Source of the DNA: DAOUCP01 sp034432155
GTDB taxonomy: Bacteria; Chloroflexota; Anaerolineae; Epilineales; Epilineaceae
Assembly (NCBI GenBank): GCA_034432155.1
Contig: DAOUCP010000011.1
Coordinates: 1-36,716 of the forward strand
Length of the DNA stretch: 36,716 bases
Direction: 5' to 3'
Every line of letters begins with the position of its first letter. Position 1 is the stretch's first letter. The translations under genes and the position numbers were made by a program. The notes beneath the pieces are model-generated. The model made no database searches. It saw only the letters and a list, made by a program, of their open reading frames with translations, and was not told where the DNA came from. Below, piece after piece: positions 6,706 to 14,592 of the stretch.

Positions 6706-7010
6706 GGGGATTCACCCAGGGCCTAGTCGAGTTCCTGGCCGGCGCCATCGTCGGTGCTGTCTTCGGGTACGTGGCCGCCACTTTGTGGGCGCCGAAGGAA
6801 GGTAGCGCCAGTCGGGCTCAGCTAGGGGAACTGGCGGCGGGCGTGGCGGAGACGCCCAGCGAGTATTGGCGACGAATCGAGCGCCGCGTCCAGCAAGCCG
6901 TAGCCGAGGCGCAACGGGCAGCGGCGGAGGCTCGCCAGTCCCTGGAGGCTTCGGCTGGGCGTGCCGCTGCCTCTGCCGAGCACCGCTCGACGGCGAGCGG
7001 TGCGATCTAG
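6702..7010 (+). CDS. YtxH-like small membrane protein
   Basis: A 102-residue protein. It starts with a glycine-rich hydrophobic segment (FLAGAIVGAVFGYVAATLWAP, about residues 11-31), the glycine-zipper-like helix typical of YtxH proteins. An Ala/Glu/Arg/Gln-rich region follows (RRIERRVQQAVAEAQRAAAE) that is predicted to form a coiled coil. The AGGAGG ribosome-binding site is inside the end of the upstream gene, with a four-base overlap. YtxH-family function is not established beyond association with stress in some Gram-positive bacteria. A second protein of the same layout lies at 30506-30874. Confidence 0.75.
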   Translation: MRGFTQGLVEFLAGAIVGAVFGYVAATLWAPKEGSASRAQLGELAAGVAETPSEYWRRIERRVQQAVAEAQRAAAEARQSLEASAGRAAASAEHRSTASGAI

Positions 7011-7013
7011 ACC

Positions 7014-7376
7014 TTGAGCGACTGCACCGACACCGTCGCGCGGCCGGCGAAGCCTTCGGAGGCAGCGCAGGCAGCCTTTGATGCGGGCGCTCTGGCCTTC
7101 GTGGAGAATGACCTGCCGACGGCCATCGCGAAGCTTACCGAGTGCCTCCGGCTCGAGCCCGCGATGGACGCCGCCGCTTACTTGTTGGCCCTGGCGGAGC
7201 TGCGAGCCGGCGCCCTGGCGGCAGGCCGCAAGCGGCTGGAAGGGGTGGCAGGCTCCACGCCGAATGTGATGCTGCGTGACATGGCACGCAGCAAGTTGGC
7301 GCTCGTGGATCGCCTGGCCGGCAGCGCGTCAGGGGCTTCGGAGGACGACGACACGACAGCCCGCACCGTCCGCTAG
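7014..7376 (+). CDS. Small TPR-like protein
   Basis: A 120-residue soluble protein with a TPR-like pattern: AAFDAGALAFVENDLPTAIA, then LTECLRLEPAMDAAAYLLA. That is one complete repeat plus a partial one, suggesting a protein-interaction role. The start is TTG 7014, three bases after the preceding stop, with no clear ribosome-binding site, so translation may depend on coupling. The last 48 bases overlap the 3' end of the convergent nnr gene. I am fairly confident that the frame is coding, but not of the exact start or function. Confidence 0.55.
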   Translation: MSDCTDTVARPAKPSEAAQAAFDAGALAFVENDLPTAIAKLTECLRLEPAMDAAAYLLALAELRAGALAAGRKRLEGVAGSTPNVMLRDMARSKLALVDRLAGSASGASEDDDTTARTVR

Positions 7377-9047
7377 CGCCTCCAATTCGCGGAGCGCGCC
7401 GGCCACCTGAGCAAGCACATCGCCCGCCACGGTGGAACGCCGGCCGATGGCTTCCGCGGCCCTCTGGCCGGCCCGTCCATGGACGTACGCCGCCAGGCGG
7501 GCCGCCTCGAACCCCCCCAGCCCTTGTGCCGCGAAGCCGGCCACCAGGCCTGCCAGCACGTCGCCGGTACCGGCGCGCGCCAGGGCAGGCTCGGCGAAGG
7601 GGTTCACCGCCAGCCGGCCATCCGGCGCCGCCACGACCGTGAAGGCGCCCTTGAGCAGGACAATGTGTCCCCATGCCACGGCCGCCTGGCCGGCAGCGCC
7701 GAGACGATCGGCATTCACTTCGGCGGCGCTGCTGCCCAACAAGCGGGCCATTTCGCCGGGGTGGGGCGTCAGCACGCTTGGCTTGGGCAGTCGGTCCAGC
7801 AAGCCCTCGGCGCGCGCCAGCAGGTTGAGGCCATCGGCATCCACGATCCAGGATCGCGGCCACTCCGCAGCTGAGGATCCGTCGTGCTTCGGTGCTTCCC
7901 GCGTCAGCACTGGCGGCTTTCGCTCCCCCTCATCTTCGGCCGCCGTCGAGGAGGGGCGGTCGGCTGGCGACGGCTGGCCAAACCCCACGCTGGTGCGCGG
8001 CACGCCGCAGCGTTGCTCCAGCAGGCGGCATAAGAACTCGGCCGCCGGCCGCTCGGTGGTCATGCCGGGGCCAAGCAGGATGGCCTGGTAGGAGCCCGCG
8101 ACCTCCGCCACCAGGCCGGCTGCCGATCGAGCGATGACGCCCAGGTCCTCGGGCAACAGAAGGAAGGTCGCTTCCGGCACTCGTGCTGCCACGACCGGGT
8201 GCAGGCTCTCCGGCACCGCGGCGGTGACGAGGCCGCAGCCGGCCCGGTAGGCTGCGGCTGCCGCCAGGTAGGCTGCCCCGGTGTATGGCGCCGAGCCGCC
8301 AACCACGAGGACACGACCGAAGGTGCCTTTGTGCGCGCCCAACGGCCGGCTGGGCAGCCAGCCGGCGGCGTCCCCGGCGGTGGTGACGGTCAGGGAAACC
8401 TCCTCGGTGGCCTGGATGCCGATGTTGTCGACGATCAGTTGGCCCACGTACTCGGCCCCCGGCAGCGTGAGCTGGCCGATCTTGGGAAACCCGAAGGTGA
8501 CGGTGAGGTCGGCAGGCACCGTCGAGGCGTCGACGGCACCGGTGTCACAGTTCAGACCGCTCGGCACGTCCACGGCGACCACGGACAGGTTCCGTGCCGC
8601 CTGCGCCTCGAGCAAGACAGCCAGTGCCTCCCGGAAGAGCCCCTCGATGGGCAGCCGAGCGCCAGTTCCCAGAAGACCGTCCAGTGCCACCTCGGCCTCG
8701 GCCAATGCCGCACGCCAGACGCCAAGGTCGCTGGCCGCCTCCACGACGGCCACCGGAACGCCCAGCTCGCGCAACGGGGCGATGAGTGGGTCGCCCGTCA
8801 CATCCCGCCGGCAGCACATGACGGACACGCCGTGGCCGTGTTGCGCCAGCTGGGCCGCAGCCACCAGCGCGTCGCCACCGTTGTTCCCGGGGCCTGCCAG
8901 GACGGCGATGCGCTTGGCCGGGAACCGCTCGTGAACCAGCTCGGCCACGGCTGATCCGGCCCGGTGCATCATCTCGGCGTAGCTAAGACCGGCCGCGTCT
9001 GCCGCCTGCTCGTAGCGACGCATCTGGTCGCGATTGACGAGGAACAT
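7329..9047 (-). CDS. nnr: Bifunctional NAD(P)H-hydrate epimerase / ADP-dependent dehydratase
   Basis: A 572-residue fusion that repairs hydrated NAD(P)H. The N-terminal epimerase half (about 1-215) has AGPGNNGGDALVAA (51-64), LLGTGA and VDVPSGLNCDTG. The C-terminal dehydratase half (about 225-565) has GTFGRVLVVGGS, ILLGPGM (323-329), VDADGLNLL, LTPHPGEMARLLG (426-438) and AGTGDVLAG (492-500). Between LLEQR and WIVDADG lies an insertion of about 52 residues (347-398), rich in Pro, Ser, Glu and Arg, which ordinary homologues lack. No strong ribosome-binding site precedes the ATG at 9047. It diverges from the GT39 gene and converges on the TPR-like gene. Confidence 0.93.
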   Translation of the reverse strand: MFLVNRDQMRRYEQAADAAGLSYAEMMHRAGSAVAELVHERFPAKRIAVLAGPGNNGGDALVAAAQLAQHGHGVSVMCCRRDVTGDPLIAPLRELGVPVAVVEAASDLGVWRAALAEAEVALDGLLGTGARLPIEGLFREALAVLLEAQAARNLSVVAVDVPSGLNCDTGAVDASTVPADLTVTFGFPKIGQLTLPGAEYVGQLIVDNIGIQATEEVSLTVTTAGDAAGWLPSRPLGAHKGTFGRVLVVGGSAPYTGAAYLAAAAAYRAGCGLVTAAVPESLHPVVAARVPEATFLLLPEDLGVIARSAAGLVAEVAGSYQAILLGPGMTTERPAAEFLCRLLEQRCGVPRTSVGFGQPSPADRPSSTAAEDEGERKPPVLTREAPKHDGSSAAEWPRSWIVDADGLNLLARAEGLLDRLPKPSVLTPHPGEMARLLGSSAAEVNADRLGAAGQAAVAWGHIVLLKGAFTVVAAPDGRLAVNPFAEPALARAGTGDVLAGLVAGFAAQGLGGFEAARLAAYVHGRAGQRAAEAIGRRSTVAGDVLAQVAGALRELEALADGAGCRVVVLRSP

Positions 9048-9121
9048 GGCTTGCCTATCTGTGGCTGCTGGGACGGCCGTCGATTCGCACCGCCACGGCC
9101 GCCATGAGCGGACTGGGATTA

Positions 9122-9130
9122 TGCTATACT
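9122..9130 (+). promoter_or_regulatory. Extended -10 promoter for the first GT39 gene
   Basis: TGCTATACT (TGC at 9122-9124, TATACT at 9125-9130) is an extended -10 with no clear -35. Transcription would begin near 9137, leaving a leader of about nine bases before ATG 9146. This argues against an earlier in-frame ATG at 9104, which lies upstream of the promoter. Confidence 0.55.
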
Positions 9131-9145
9131 GCCGCGCCGCTGACC

Positions 9146-11416
9146 ATGCGACGCGCGGGCATGCATCGCCTGGCGCTAGTCCTGCTGCTGCTCCTGGCGT
9201 TCGCCCTGCGACTGCCCAGCTCGGCAGCGGCGTTGCCAGGCCTGTACCGCGACGAGGCGTACTACGGGCTCGATGCCGCCGCGGTGCTGCGGGGGCAGTG
9301 GCACCTCTTTTTCCCGGCCAACAACGGACGCGAGCCGCTGTTTGTGTACCTCGTTGCCGCGGCCGTGGCGATCCTGGGTCGAACGCCGGTTGCCGTTCGC
9401 CTACCGGCAGCCTTCGCGGGCACAGCCCTGGTGGCGGCCGTATACGCGCTGGGCGCCATGCTCTTCGGCCGCCGCGTCGGCCTTGCTGCCGCCGGCCTCA
9501 CGGCGGTGACGACGTGGCCGGTGCTTCTCAGTCGCGTCGGCCTCCGTGCCGGTTTGCTGCCGCTGGTCCTCGCTCTGGCGGCTGCGGCCACCCTCCGCGG
9601 CCTGACCACGAACGATCGGCGCTGGCAAGCGCTTGGGGGCTTGCTCGCCGGCCTGACTCTGTACACGTACACCGCGGCGCGTGTGGCCTGGCTGCTGCCA
9701 CCGATCGTTGTGGCGCCGCGGCTGGGGCACTGGTGGCGACAGAGGCGAGTGCCAGCGCCGGGGTGGCTCGCCGTAGTGGCAGTGAGTAGCCTGCCCCTGC
9801 TCGTGGTCCTGGCGCGGCAACCGCAAGGCCTGCTGGCCCGGCCGCTGCAGGTGGCGCTCTGGCACCAGGCCGAACCGGGTCCAGGCGCGTCCCTGGCGCT
9901 CAGTGCACGCGCCACGCTGCTCATGTTTCACGTGCGGGGCGATTCGATTGCCCGTCACAATGCGCCTGGGCGGCCGGTCTACGGACCGGCTGCCGGCCTG
10001 TTGAGCCTGCTGGCTCTGGGTTGGAGTCTGGGCCGCTGGCGGCGCTGCCGGGCCTGCCGCCTGCTGGTTGGCTGGCTCATCGTCATGCTGCTGCCCACCC
10101 TGCTGGCGGTTGACGCCCCGCACTTCTTGCGGGCCTGCGGCGTGCTGCCCGTGGCGATGATGTTGCCCGCGGTGGGCGCCGATCGATTGGCGCGGCAGTT
10201 CGCGCGACGGTGGGCTCGAGACCAGGCGGAGCCGCCACTGCGCGCGCCGCGCGGAAGGGAGGGCTCTCCCGATTCGAGCGGGCGGGATAGCATCCTCAGC
10301 GGCGTGGTCTTTGCCCTCCTGGCAGGACTCGCCATCGCGGGTGAGTTCATCGACACGGTGGTGTACACCGCACGCTGCCAACGCCCGCCGCTCGCCGACC
10401 GCCTGGCCTTTGCCTTCGAGACGGGGGCGGTCGAGCTGGCGCGCCAGGTCAACGCCGATCTGGAAGCCGGCTGGCAGGGCGGGTGGGGAGTGGCACCGGC
10501 GGGTGCGAGTGGCCACGGGCCCCAGGCGGTGTGGCTCGATCGACGGCTGCGCGATGGCTGGGCTGCCGTACCGTTCTTGGTCGCCGACCCGGACGTGGCA
10601 GCCGGCCTGCCGACGCCGCCGGGCCGCTCGCCCGTGGGCCGGGTCACGCTGTTCGACCCCTACGATGCAGTGCTGACTGCGGGTGACGGCGTGGCCTATC
10701 TGTGGCCCTACGACCCAGATTTGGACCACATCTGGGCGGGACTGCCGGCCGATGTGGCCATCGCCATTCGGCCGGGCGCGTGGGAGCGGGGCGACCAGGA
10801 GCTCGAGGCGCGAAGACTCTTCGTGCGCGCCGAAGTCCGGCCTGCCGCGAAACTCCCAGCGGACGGCGAGCCCAAAGTGGTGGCGCGCTACGCAAGTGGT
10901 CCGGTTCTGGAGTCCATCGGCCTCGCGCGTGGCCGATGCAACGACCAGGTCTGCCTGATGTTGCGTACCCGCTGGAGCGTCGAAGGGGCGATCGACACTG
11001 CGCCCATCCTTGTGGTGCGAGCCATCGCCGAAGGTGCGGTCATGGAATGGGCTCGCGAGCCGCTCGGTCACGAGCTGTATCCCATCGCTCGCTGGCGCCC
11101 CGGCGACCACTTCCTCCAAGAGACCATGCTGCCGCCGGTGTCCGCCGCAGCCGGCACCACGCTGCGGCTGGGGCTACGGCTCGTCGGCGCGTCCGGTCAG
11201 CCGCTAGAGGCGCGCGAGGCGCGCAGCGGCCGGACCGTCGACGAGCTGTCGCTCGTGCTGGTGGTGCCGCCCGAGGACGGAAGCCCCGGCCAAGCGGGGA
11301 TTCAGGGGCAGCGCGGATCTTGGTGGCCATCGGCGGCGAGGACGGTAACGCGGGCCAGGGGCAGGCTGTCGCGACTGTCGGCCAGCGCCCAGCGATGGGT
11401 GGTTCGGGGATCGTAG
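9146..11416 (+). CDS. GT39/PMT_2-like polytopic glycosyltransferase with C-terminal beta-rich module
   Basis: A protein of about 756 residues with many TM helices in its N-terminal half. The first luminal loop holds LYRDEAYYGLDAAAVLRGQW and a later NGREPLFVYLVAA, the acidic and aromatic pattern of ArnT/PMT-type GT-C enzymes. These transfer sugars from polyprenyl-phosphate donors on the outer membrane face. The C-terminal third is soluble and ends in the module shared with its neighbours (IARWRPGDHFLQETMLPP, then GTTLRLGLRL). ATG 9146 is chosen because the likely -10 element lies inside a 9104 start; ATG 9161 is also possible. The last 115 bases overlap the convergent GT39 gene, and the final 45 or so residues look like accidental read-through. 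Substrate unknown. Confidence 0.82.
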   Translation: MRRAGMHRLALVLLLLLAFALRLPSSAAALPGLYRDEAYYGLDAAAVLRGQWHLFFPANNGREPLFVYLVAAAVAILGRTPVAVRLPAAFAGTALVAAVYALGAMLFGRRVGLAAAGLTAVTTWPVLLSRVGLRAGLLPLVLALAAAATLRGLTTNDRRWQALGGLLAGLTLYTYTAARVAWLLPPIVVAPRLGHWWRQRRVPAPGWLAVVAVSSLPLLVVLARQPQGLLARPLQVALWHQAEPGPGASLALSARATLLMFHVRGDSIARHNAPGRPVYGPAAGLLSLLALGWSLGRWRRCRACRLLVGWLIVMLLPTLLAVDAPHFLRACGVLPVAMMLPAVGADRLARQFARRWARDQAEPPLRAPRGREGSPDSSGRDSILSGVVFALLAGLAIAGEFIDTVVYTARCQRPPLADRLAFAFETGAVELARQVNADLEAGWQGGWGVAPAGASGHGPQAVWLDRRLRDGWAAVPFLVADPDVAAGLPTPPGRSPVGRVTLFDPYDAVLTAGDGVAYLWPYDPDLDHIWAGLPADVAIAIRPGAWERGDQELEARRLFVRAEVRPAAKLPADGEPKVVARYASGPVLESIGLARGRCNDQVCLMLRTRWSVEGAIDTAPILVVRAIAEGAVMEWAREPLGHELYPIARWRPGDHFLQETMLPPVSAAAGTTLRLGLRLVGASGQPLEAREARSGRTVDELSLVLVVPPEDGSPGQAGIQGQRGSWWPSAARTVTRARGRLSRLSASAQRWVVRGS

Positions 11417-13212
11417 AGACCGACGACCACCACCAGGTCGCCCTCGGTGTTCGGTGGCACCCACAGGCCGTGGCGATCCAAGATTGCCTCGCCAACCGCC
11501 CATGTGGGTGGCGGCCGGGTGTCGGAGGCAGGATAGCTGTCGTGCTGGGCCACCAGCCGACCCGCACCGTCGTAAGCATGGACGAAGACGCGTCCGTCGG
11601 CATCGGGAATTGCCGTCGCCTGCCACGCTAGCTCGACGCCGATCCCACCACCGGCGACAACGCAGTTCGTCAGAGCTGCGCGCTCCAGGCGAACGCCGTG
11701 GCCGAAGTCGATCGGTCCGTGCCACGTCTCGTTGGCCTGGGCACGGACGTAGCTCTGATACCAGATGTCCTCGTGCCACCAGCCGCCTGCGGGATAGAAC
11801 TCCTGGTCGGCCCATGCCTTGAGCTGGCCGGTGTCAGGGCTGGCAATGCCGCGGTACAGCACCAGCCACAGACGCCCCCGCTCGGGCGCGCGCGATGCCA
11901 AACGTGCCTTGGCGCTGCCGACTGCCTCGTGCACCGGATCCCAGAGCTGGGCGTAGGTCCATGCCGGGTCTTGCGGCCGCCGATAGCGCTCGTACGCTCC
12001 GGCTAGGCTCAGGATGTTGAAGACCACGAGGTCGTCGGCGTGCACCTGGGGCTGCAATTGACGCCACACCGCGGCCGGGTCGTAGGGACCGCTGACCTCG
12101 GCGGTGCGGGCGTACACGTAGCCTCCCAGTGGTGGCAAGCTGGAGAGCACCAGGAGGCCCACGGCCAGGACGCCGGCGGGCGGCGAACGGTGCCACAGGA
12201 TGGCGCAGGCCCATGCCAGGCCCAGCAACAGGAACGGGGTGGCGACGATCACATAGCGGGCGGCCAACATGTGTGCCTCGGCGCCGACGCTGGCACCCAG
12301 CAACACGAAGCTGACCGGCAACAGGCTCAGGCCGAGGGCACGAAGGCTGCGAGTCCCTTCCAGCAAAGCGGCAAGCCAAAGGGCGCCAACGAGCCAGCGG
12401 GAAGGGCTGCTGCCGGCCTGGCACAGCACCAGGCCGCAGAAGCCATCCTCGAGCCGTGCGGCAAGCGTCGCGGGGCCCGGGAAGAGCGCCAAACGCCCGC
12501 TGGTGCGCTCGGTGAGCGGTCCGGTGGCCACTGCCAACCAGGGCCCGTAGGCCAGGACCGCCAAGCTGCCGCCGACCAGCAGGCGCCGCCAGAGGCGCGG
12601 TGCCCGCAGGAAGCCCGCCAGCCAGATCCCGGCCACCGCGAAGGTGCAGTAGTAGAAGGTATAGACAGCCGCGGCAGCAGTGGCGCCGACCGGTACGAGG
12701 GTTCGCGGCCCGCCGCCGTCCTCGCGGCTGAGCTGGCCGACGCACCGGGCCGTTGCGAGCAGGAGAAGGGTTGCCAGGCTGTACATCCTTCCGACGCCGG
12801 CGTAGTAAACCAGAGGCGGTGCCACCGCCAGGAGCAGGGCGGCGATCAAGCCCGCGGTGCGACCGATCGGCCGCGAAGCAGGCCACCAGAGGGCGGTGGT
12901 GGTTGCTGCCAGCGGCACGGCAGCGGTACTGGCCAGAGCGGACAGCGAGCGGAGGCCGAATTCGGTCGTACCCGCCAGGCGCAGCCAAGGAGCCAGCAAG
13001 GCGTAGTACAGCGGTGGGTGGACATCGAGGGCTGTCAGCCGTACCATCTCGCGCCACGAGATGGTGGCCATGGCAATGCTCCAGCCCTCGTCCCAACGCA
13101 ACGGCACCGCCACCAGCAGATGGAGCCGCAGTCCGAGAGCCAAGAGCGTCAGGGCAGCCAGCGTGGCGCGCCACACGGCTGCGAAGGGTAGCCGGCGCGG
13201 CGGGGCGGTCAA
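11302..13212 (-). CDS. GT39/PMT_2-like polytopic glycosyltransferase with C-terminal beta-rich module
   Basis: A 636-residue GT-C-type membrane protein. RWDEGWSIAMATISWREMVR and LDVHPPLYYALLAPWLRLAG near the N-terminus are the catalytic-loop pattern of PMT_2 proteins. About ten further TM helices follow. The C-terminal 115 or so residues form a soluble module (RVFVHAYDGAGRLVAQHDSY, TWAVGEAILDRHGLWVPP, VVVVGLYDP). The start is uncertain: TTG 13212 or GTG 13173, the latter placing the first TM helix at the N-terminus. It is convergent with the 9146-11416 gene (overlap 115 bases) and starts about four bases from the earliest start of the divergent gene. Role: probable surface glycan or protein glycosylation, inferred from the family. 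Confidence 0.82.
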   Translation of the reverse strand: MTAPPRRLPFAAVWRATLAALTLLALGLRLHLLVAVPLRWDEGWSIAMATISWREMVRLTALDVHPPLYYALLAPWLRLAGTTEFGLRSLSALASTAAVPLAATTTALWWPASRPIGRTAGLIAALLLAVAPPLVYYAGVGRMYSLATLLLLATARCVGQLSREDGGGPRTLVPVGATAAAAVYTFYYCTFAVAGIWLAGFLRAPRLWRRLLVGGSLAVLAYGPWLAVATGPLTERTSGRLALFPGPATLAARLEDGFCGLVLCQAGSSPSRWLVGALWLAALLEGTRSLRALGLSLLPVSFVLLGASVGAEAHMLAARYVIVATPFLLLGLAWACAILWHRSPPAGVLAVGLLVLSSLPPLGGYVYARTAEVSGPYDPAAVWRQLQPQVHADDLVVFNILSLAGAYERYRRPQDPAWTYAQLWDPVHEAVGSAKARLASRAPERGRLWLVLYRGIASPDTGQLKAWADQEFYPAGGWWHEDIWYQSYVRAQANETWHGPIDFGHGVRLERAALTNCVVAGGGIGVELAWQATAIPDADGRVFVHAYDGAGRLVAQHDSYPASDTRPPPTWAVGEAILDRHGLWVPPNTEGDLVVVVGLYDPRTTHRWALADSRDSLPLARVTVLAADGHQDPRCP

Positions 13213-13215
13213 GCT

Positions 13216-14592
13216 GTGAGGCGGTCACCGGCCGCCAAGTGCGGCCGCTCCGCGAGGCGCTTGTGGCCGAGGTGCGGTCGCAGGATCCTCTCGCCCGCCG
13301 GTGTCCGGTGCCCCAGGTGGCGGCGACCGGCAGCACGGGTCGGCCTCGTCTGGGGCATGGGCCTCTTGCTGTTCGCAAGCCAGCCGAGCGGTGGGGTGGG
13401 CATTGCCGGCGCGGCACACATCGTTCGCGATGGCAGGCCGGCAGTGTGCGGGTGGCGCGATGGCAGGGCGGCGGTGGGCGCGTGGCGCGATGGCAGGGCG
13501 GTGGTGGGCGCGTGGCGCGATGGTCCCGAAGCTAGCGCCTTCGGTGCCCTCAAAGGGGCACGAGCCAGCAGCCTGGCGGAGCAGGCAAATGCAGACTCGT
13601 CGAGGTGCCCTGGAAATCTGCTCGCCAATCCCGGCTTTGAGGGCGGCTTCACGGTGCGTCATCGCATGAACGAGGTGGTGGCCGTCGGCTGGCATGCCTG
13701 GTACCGTTCCTCGCCCAGTGGCCGGGAGGTGCCAAGCTTCGGACCATTGCTGCGGCCTCGCGATGGCGCAGCCGCGGCTTGGCGCGGCCTCTGGGCCCAA
13801 GAAGTCGCCAGTGCCGATGCCATCCATGTGGCGGGCTTGTATCAGCGCCTTCGGCTGCCTTCTGGCTCCCAGCTAGTGGCACAGGTGAGGGCCTATGCCT
13901 GGACGAGCGACGGCGACGATCCGAACCGCTCGCTCGCGCCGAATGACTATGCGCTCCTCATCGGCATTGATCCCTTGGCGCGCGAGGATCCCACGGCACC
14001 CCACATCGTGTGGTCCACGCCGGTGACCCAGACCGATGCCTGGCTGCCGCTCTCGGTGGAGGCGGGCGTGCATGGTTCGATGGCCACGGTGTTCCTGCGA
14101 GGGCAGGGACTCCGGCCCCATAGGCACGTCGTGTCGCGCTGGGATGAAGCTTGCGCCCGTGTCCTGCATCCGATCGGCGAGTCCGCGCTGCCGGCGACCG
14201 CGGAACCCATTGTCGAGGGCGAGGCAGACGCCGGAACACTGGCCGGCCCCGCTCCACCGGAGGCCATGGCCGTCGTGACTCGCCAAGCGCTGGCAGCGGC
14301 GCTGCGCGCGACGGTGACGAGCCGCGACGGGCAGCCGCCGGCCCCGGGGTTGGCTGCGGAAGCGAATCGCCAGGCCGGGCTGGTAGCACCGACGGCCGAA
14401 GAGGGGTGGGCCGCAGACCAGAGTGCGGCGGTCGGGCCCGGCTGGCGGCGTATGGCGGCCGGAGCGGGCCTCGTCTTCCTGGCGGCCGCGGCGTTCTCTC
14501 TGGGCCTATTCGTCAACCTCGCTGGCAGCGACAGCCATCGACCGGCCAGTGGGCCAAGCGGCGAAACGGGAGGTGAGCGTGACCCGGGATGA
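13216..14592 (+). CDS. Exported membrane-anchored protein with NPGFE-type domain
   Basis: Up to 458 residues. An Arg-rich N-terminus and a hydrophobic stretch (GLVWGMGLLLFASQPSGGVG, about 44-63) look like a signal peptide. Four 10-residue imperfect repeats (GAWRDGRAVV-like) follow, then NLLANPGFEGGF (about 135-146), the opening strand of a carbohydrate-binding-module-like jelly roll seen in many secreted proteins. After an Ala-rich linker there is a TM helix (about 414-438) and a short polar tail, so the domain would face outward. The start is uncertain: GTG 13216, TTG 13261 or ATG 13357. The stop overlaps the next gene's GTG by 14 bases, so the two are co-transcribed. Function unknown. Confidence 0.65.
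   Translation: MRRSPAAKCGRSARRLWPRCGRRILSPAGVRCPRWRRPAARVGLVWGMGLLLFASQPSGGVGIAGAAHIVRDGRPAVCGWRDGRAAVGAWRDGRAVVGAWRDGPEASAFGALKGARASSLAEQANADSSRCPGNLLANPGFEGGFTVRHRMNEVVAVGWHAWYRSSPSGREVPSFGPLLRPRDGAAAAWRGLWAQEVASADAIHVAGLYQRLRLPSGSQLVAQVRAYAWTSDGDDPNRSLAPNDYALLIGIDPLAREDPTAPHIVWSTPVTQTDAWLPLSVEAGVHGSMATVFLRGQGLRPHRHVVSRWDEACARVLHPIGESALPATAEPIVEGEADAGTLAGPAPPEAMAVVTRQALAAALRATVTSRDGQPPAPGLAAEANRQAGLVAPTAEEGWAADQSAAVGPGWRRMAAGAGLVFLAAAAFSLGLFVNLAGSDSHRPASGPSGETGGERDPG
13421..13530 (+). repeat. Four-copy 30-bp tandem repeat inside a coding region
   Basis: Units begin at 13421, 13451, 13481 and 13511; the first is diverged and the last is partial. The core of each is GTGGCGCGATGGCAGGGCGG or a close variant. 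Because 30 is a multiple of three, the array keeps frame and encodes 10-residue repeats of the form GAWRDGRAVV between the signal region and the NPGFE domain. Copy number could vary without breaking the frame. Confidence 0.85.

Noticed and set aside
9401..11119. A 572-codon - strand frame opposite the first GT39 gene
   Set aside because: Shadow of the GT39 gene; composition rich in Gln, His and Arg and no domain.
12040..13191. A 383-codon + strand frame opposite the second GT39 gene
   Set aside because: Shadow frame, Gln/Gly/Ala-rich, with no ribosome-binding site or family similarity.
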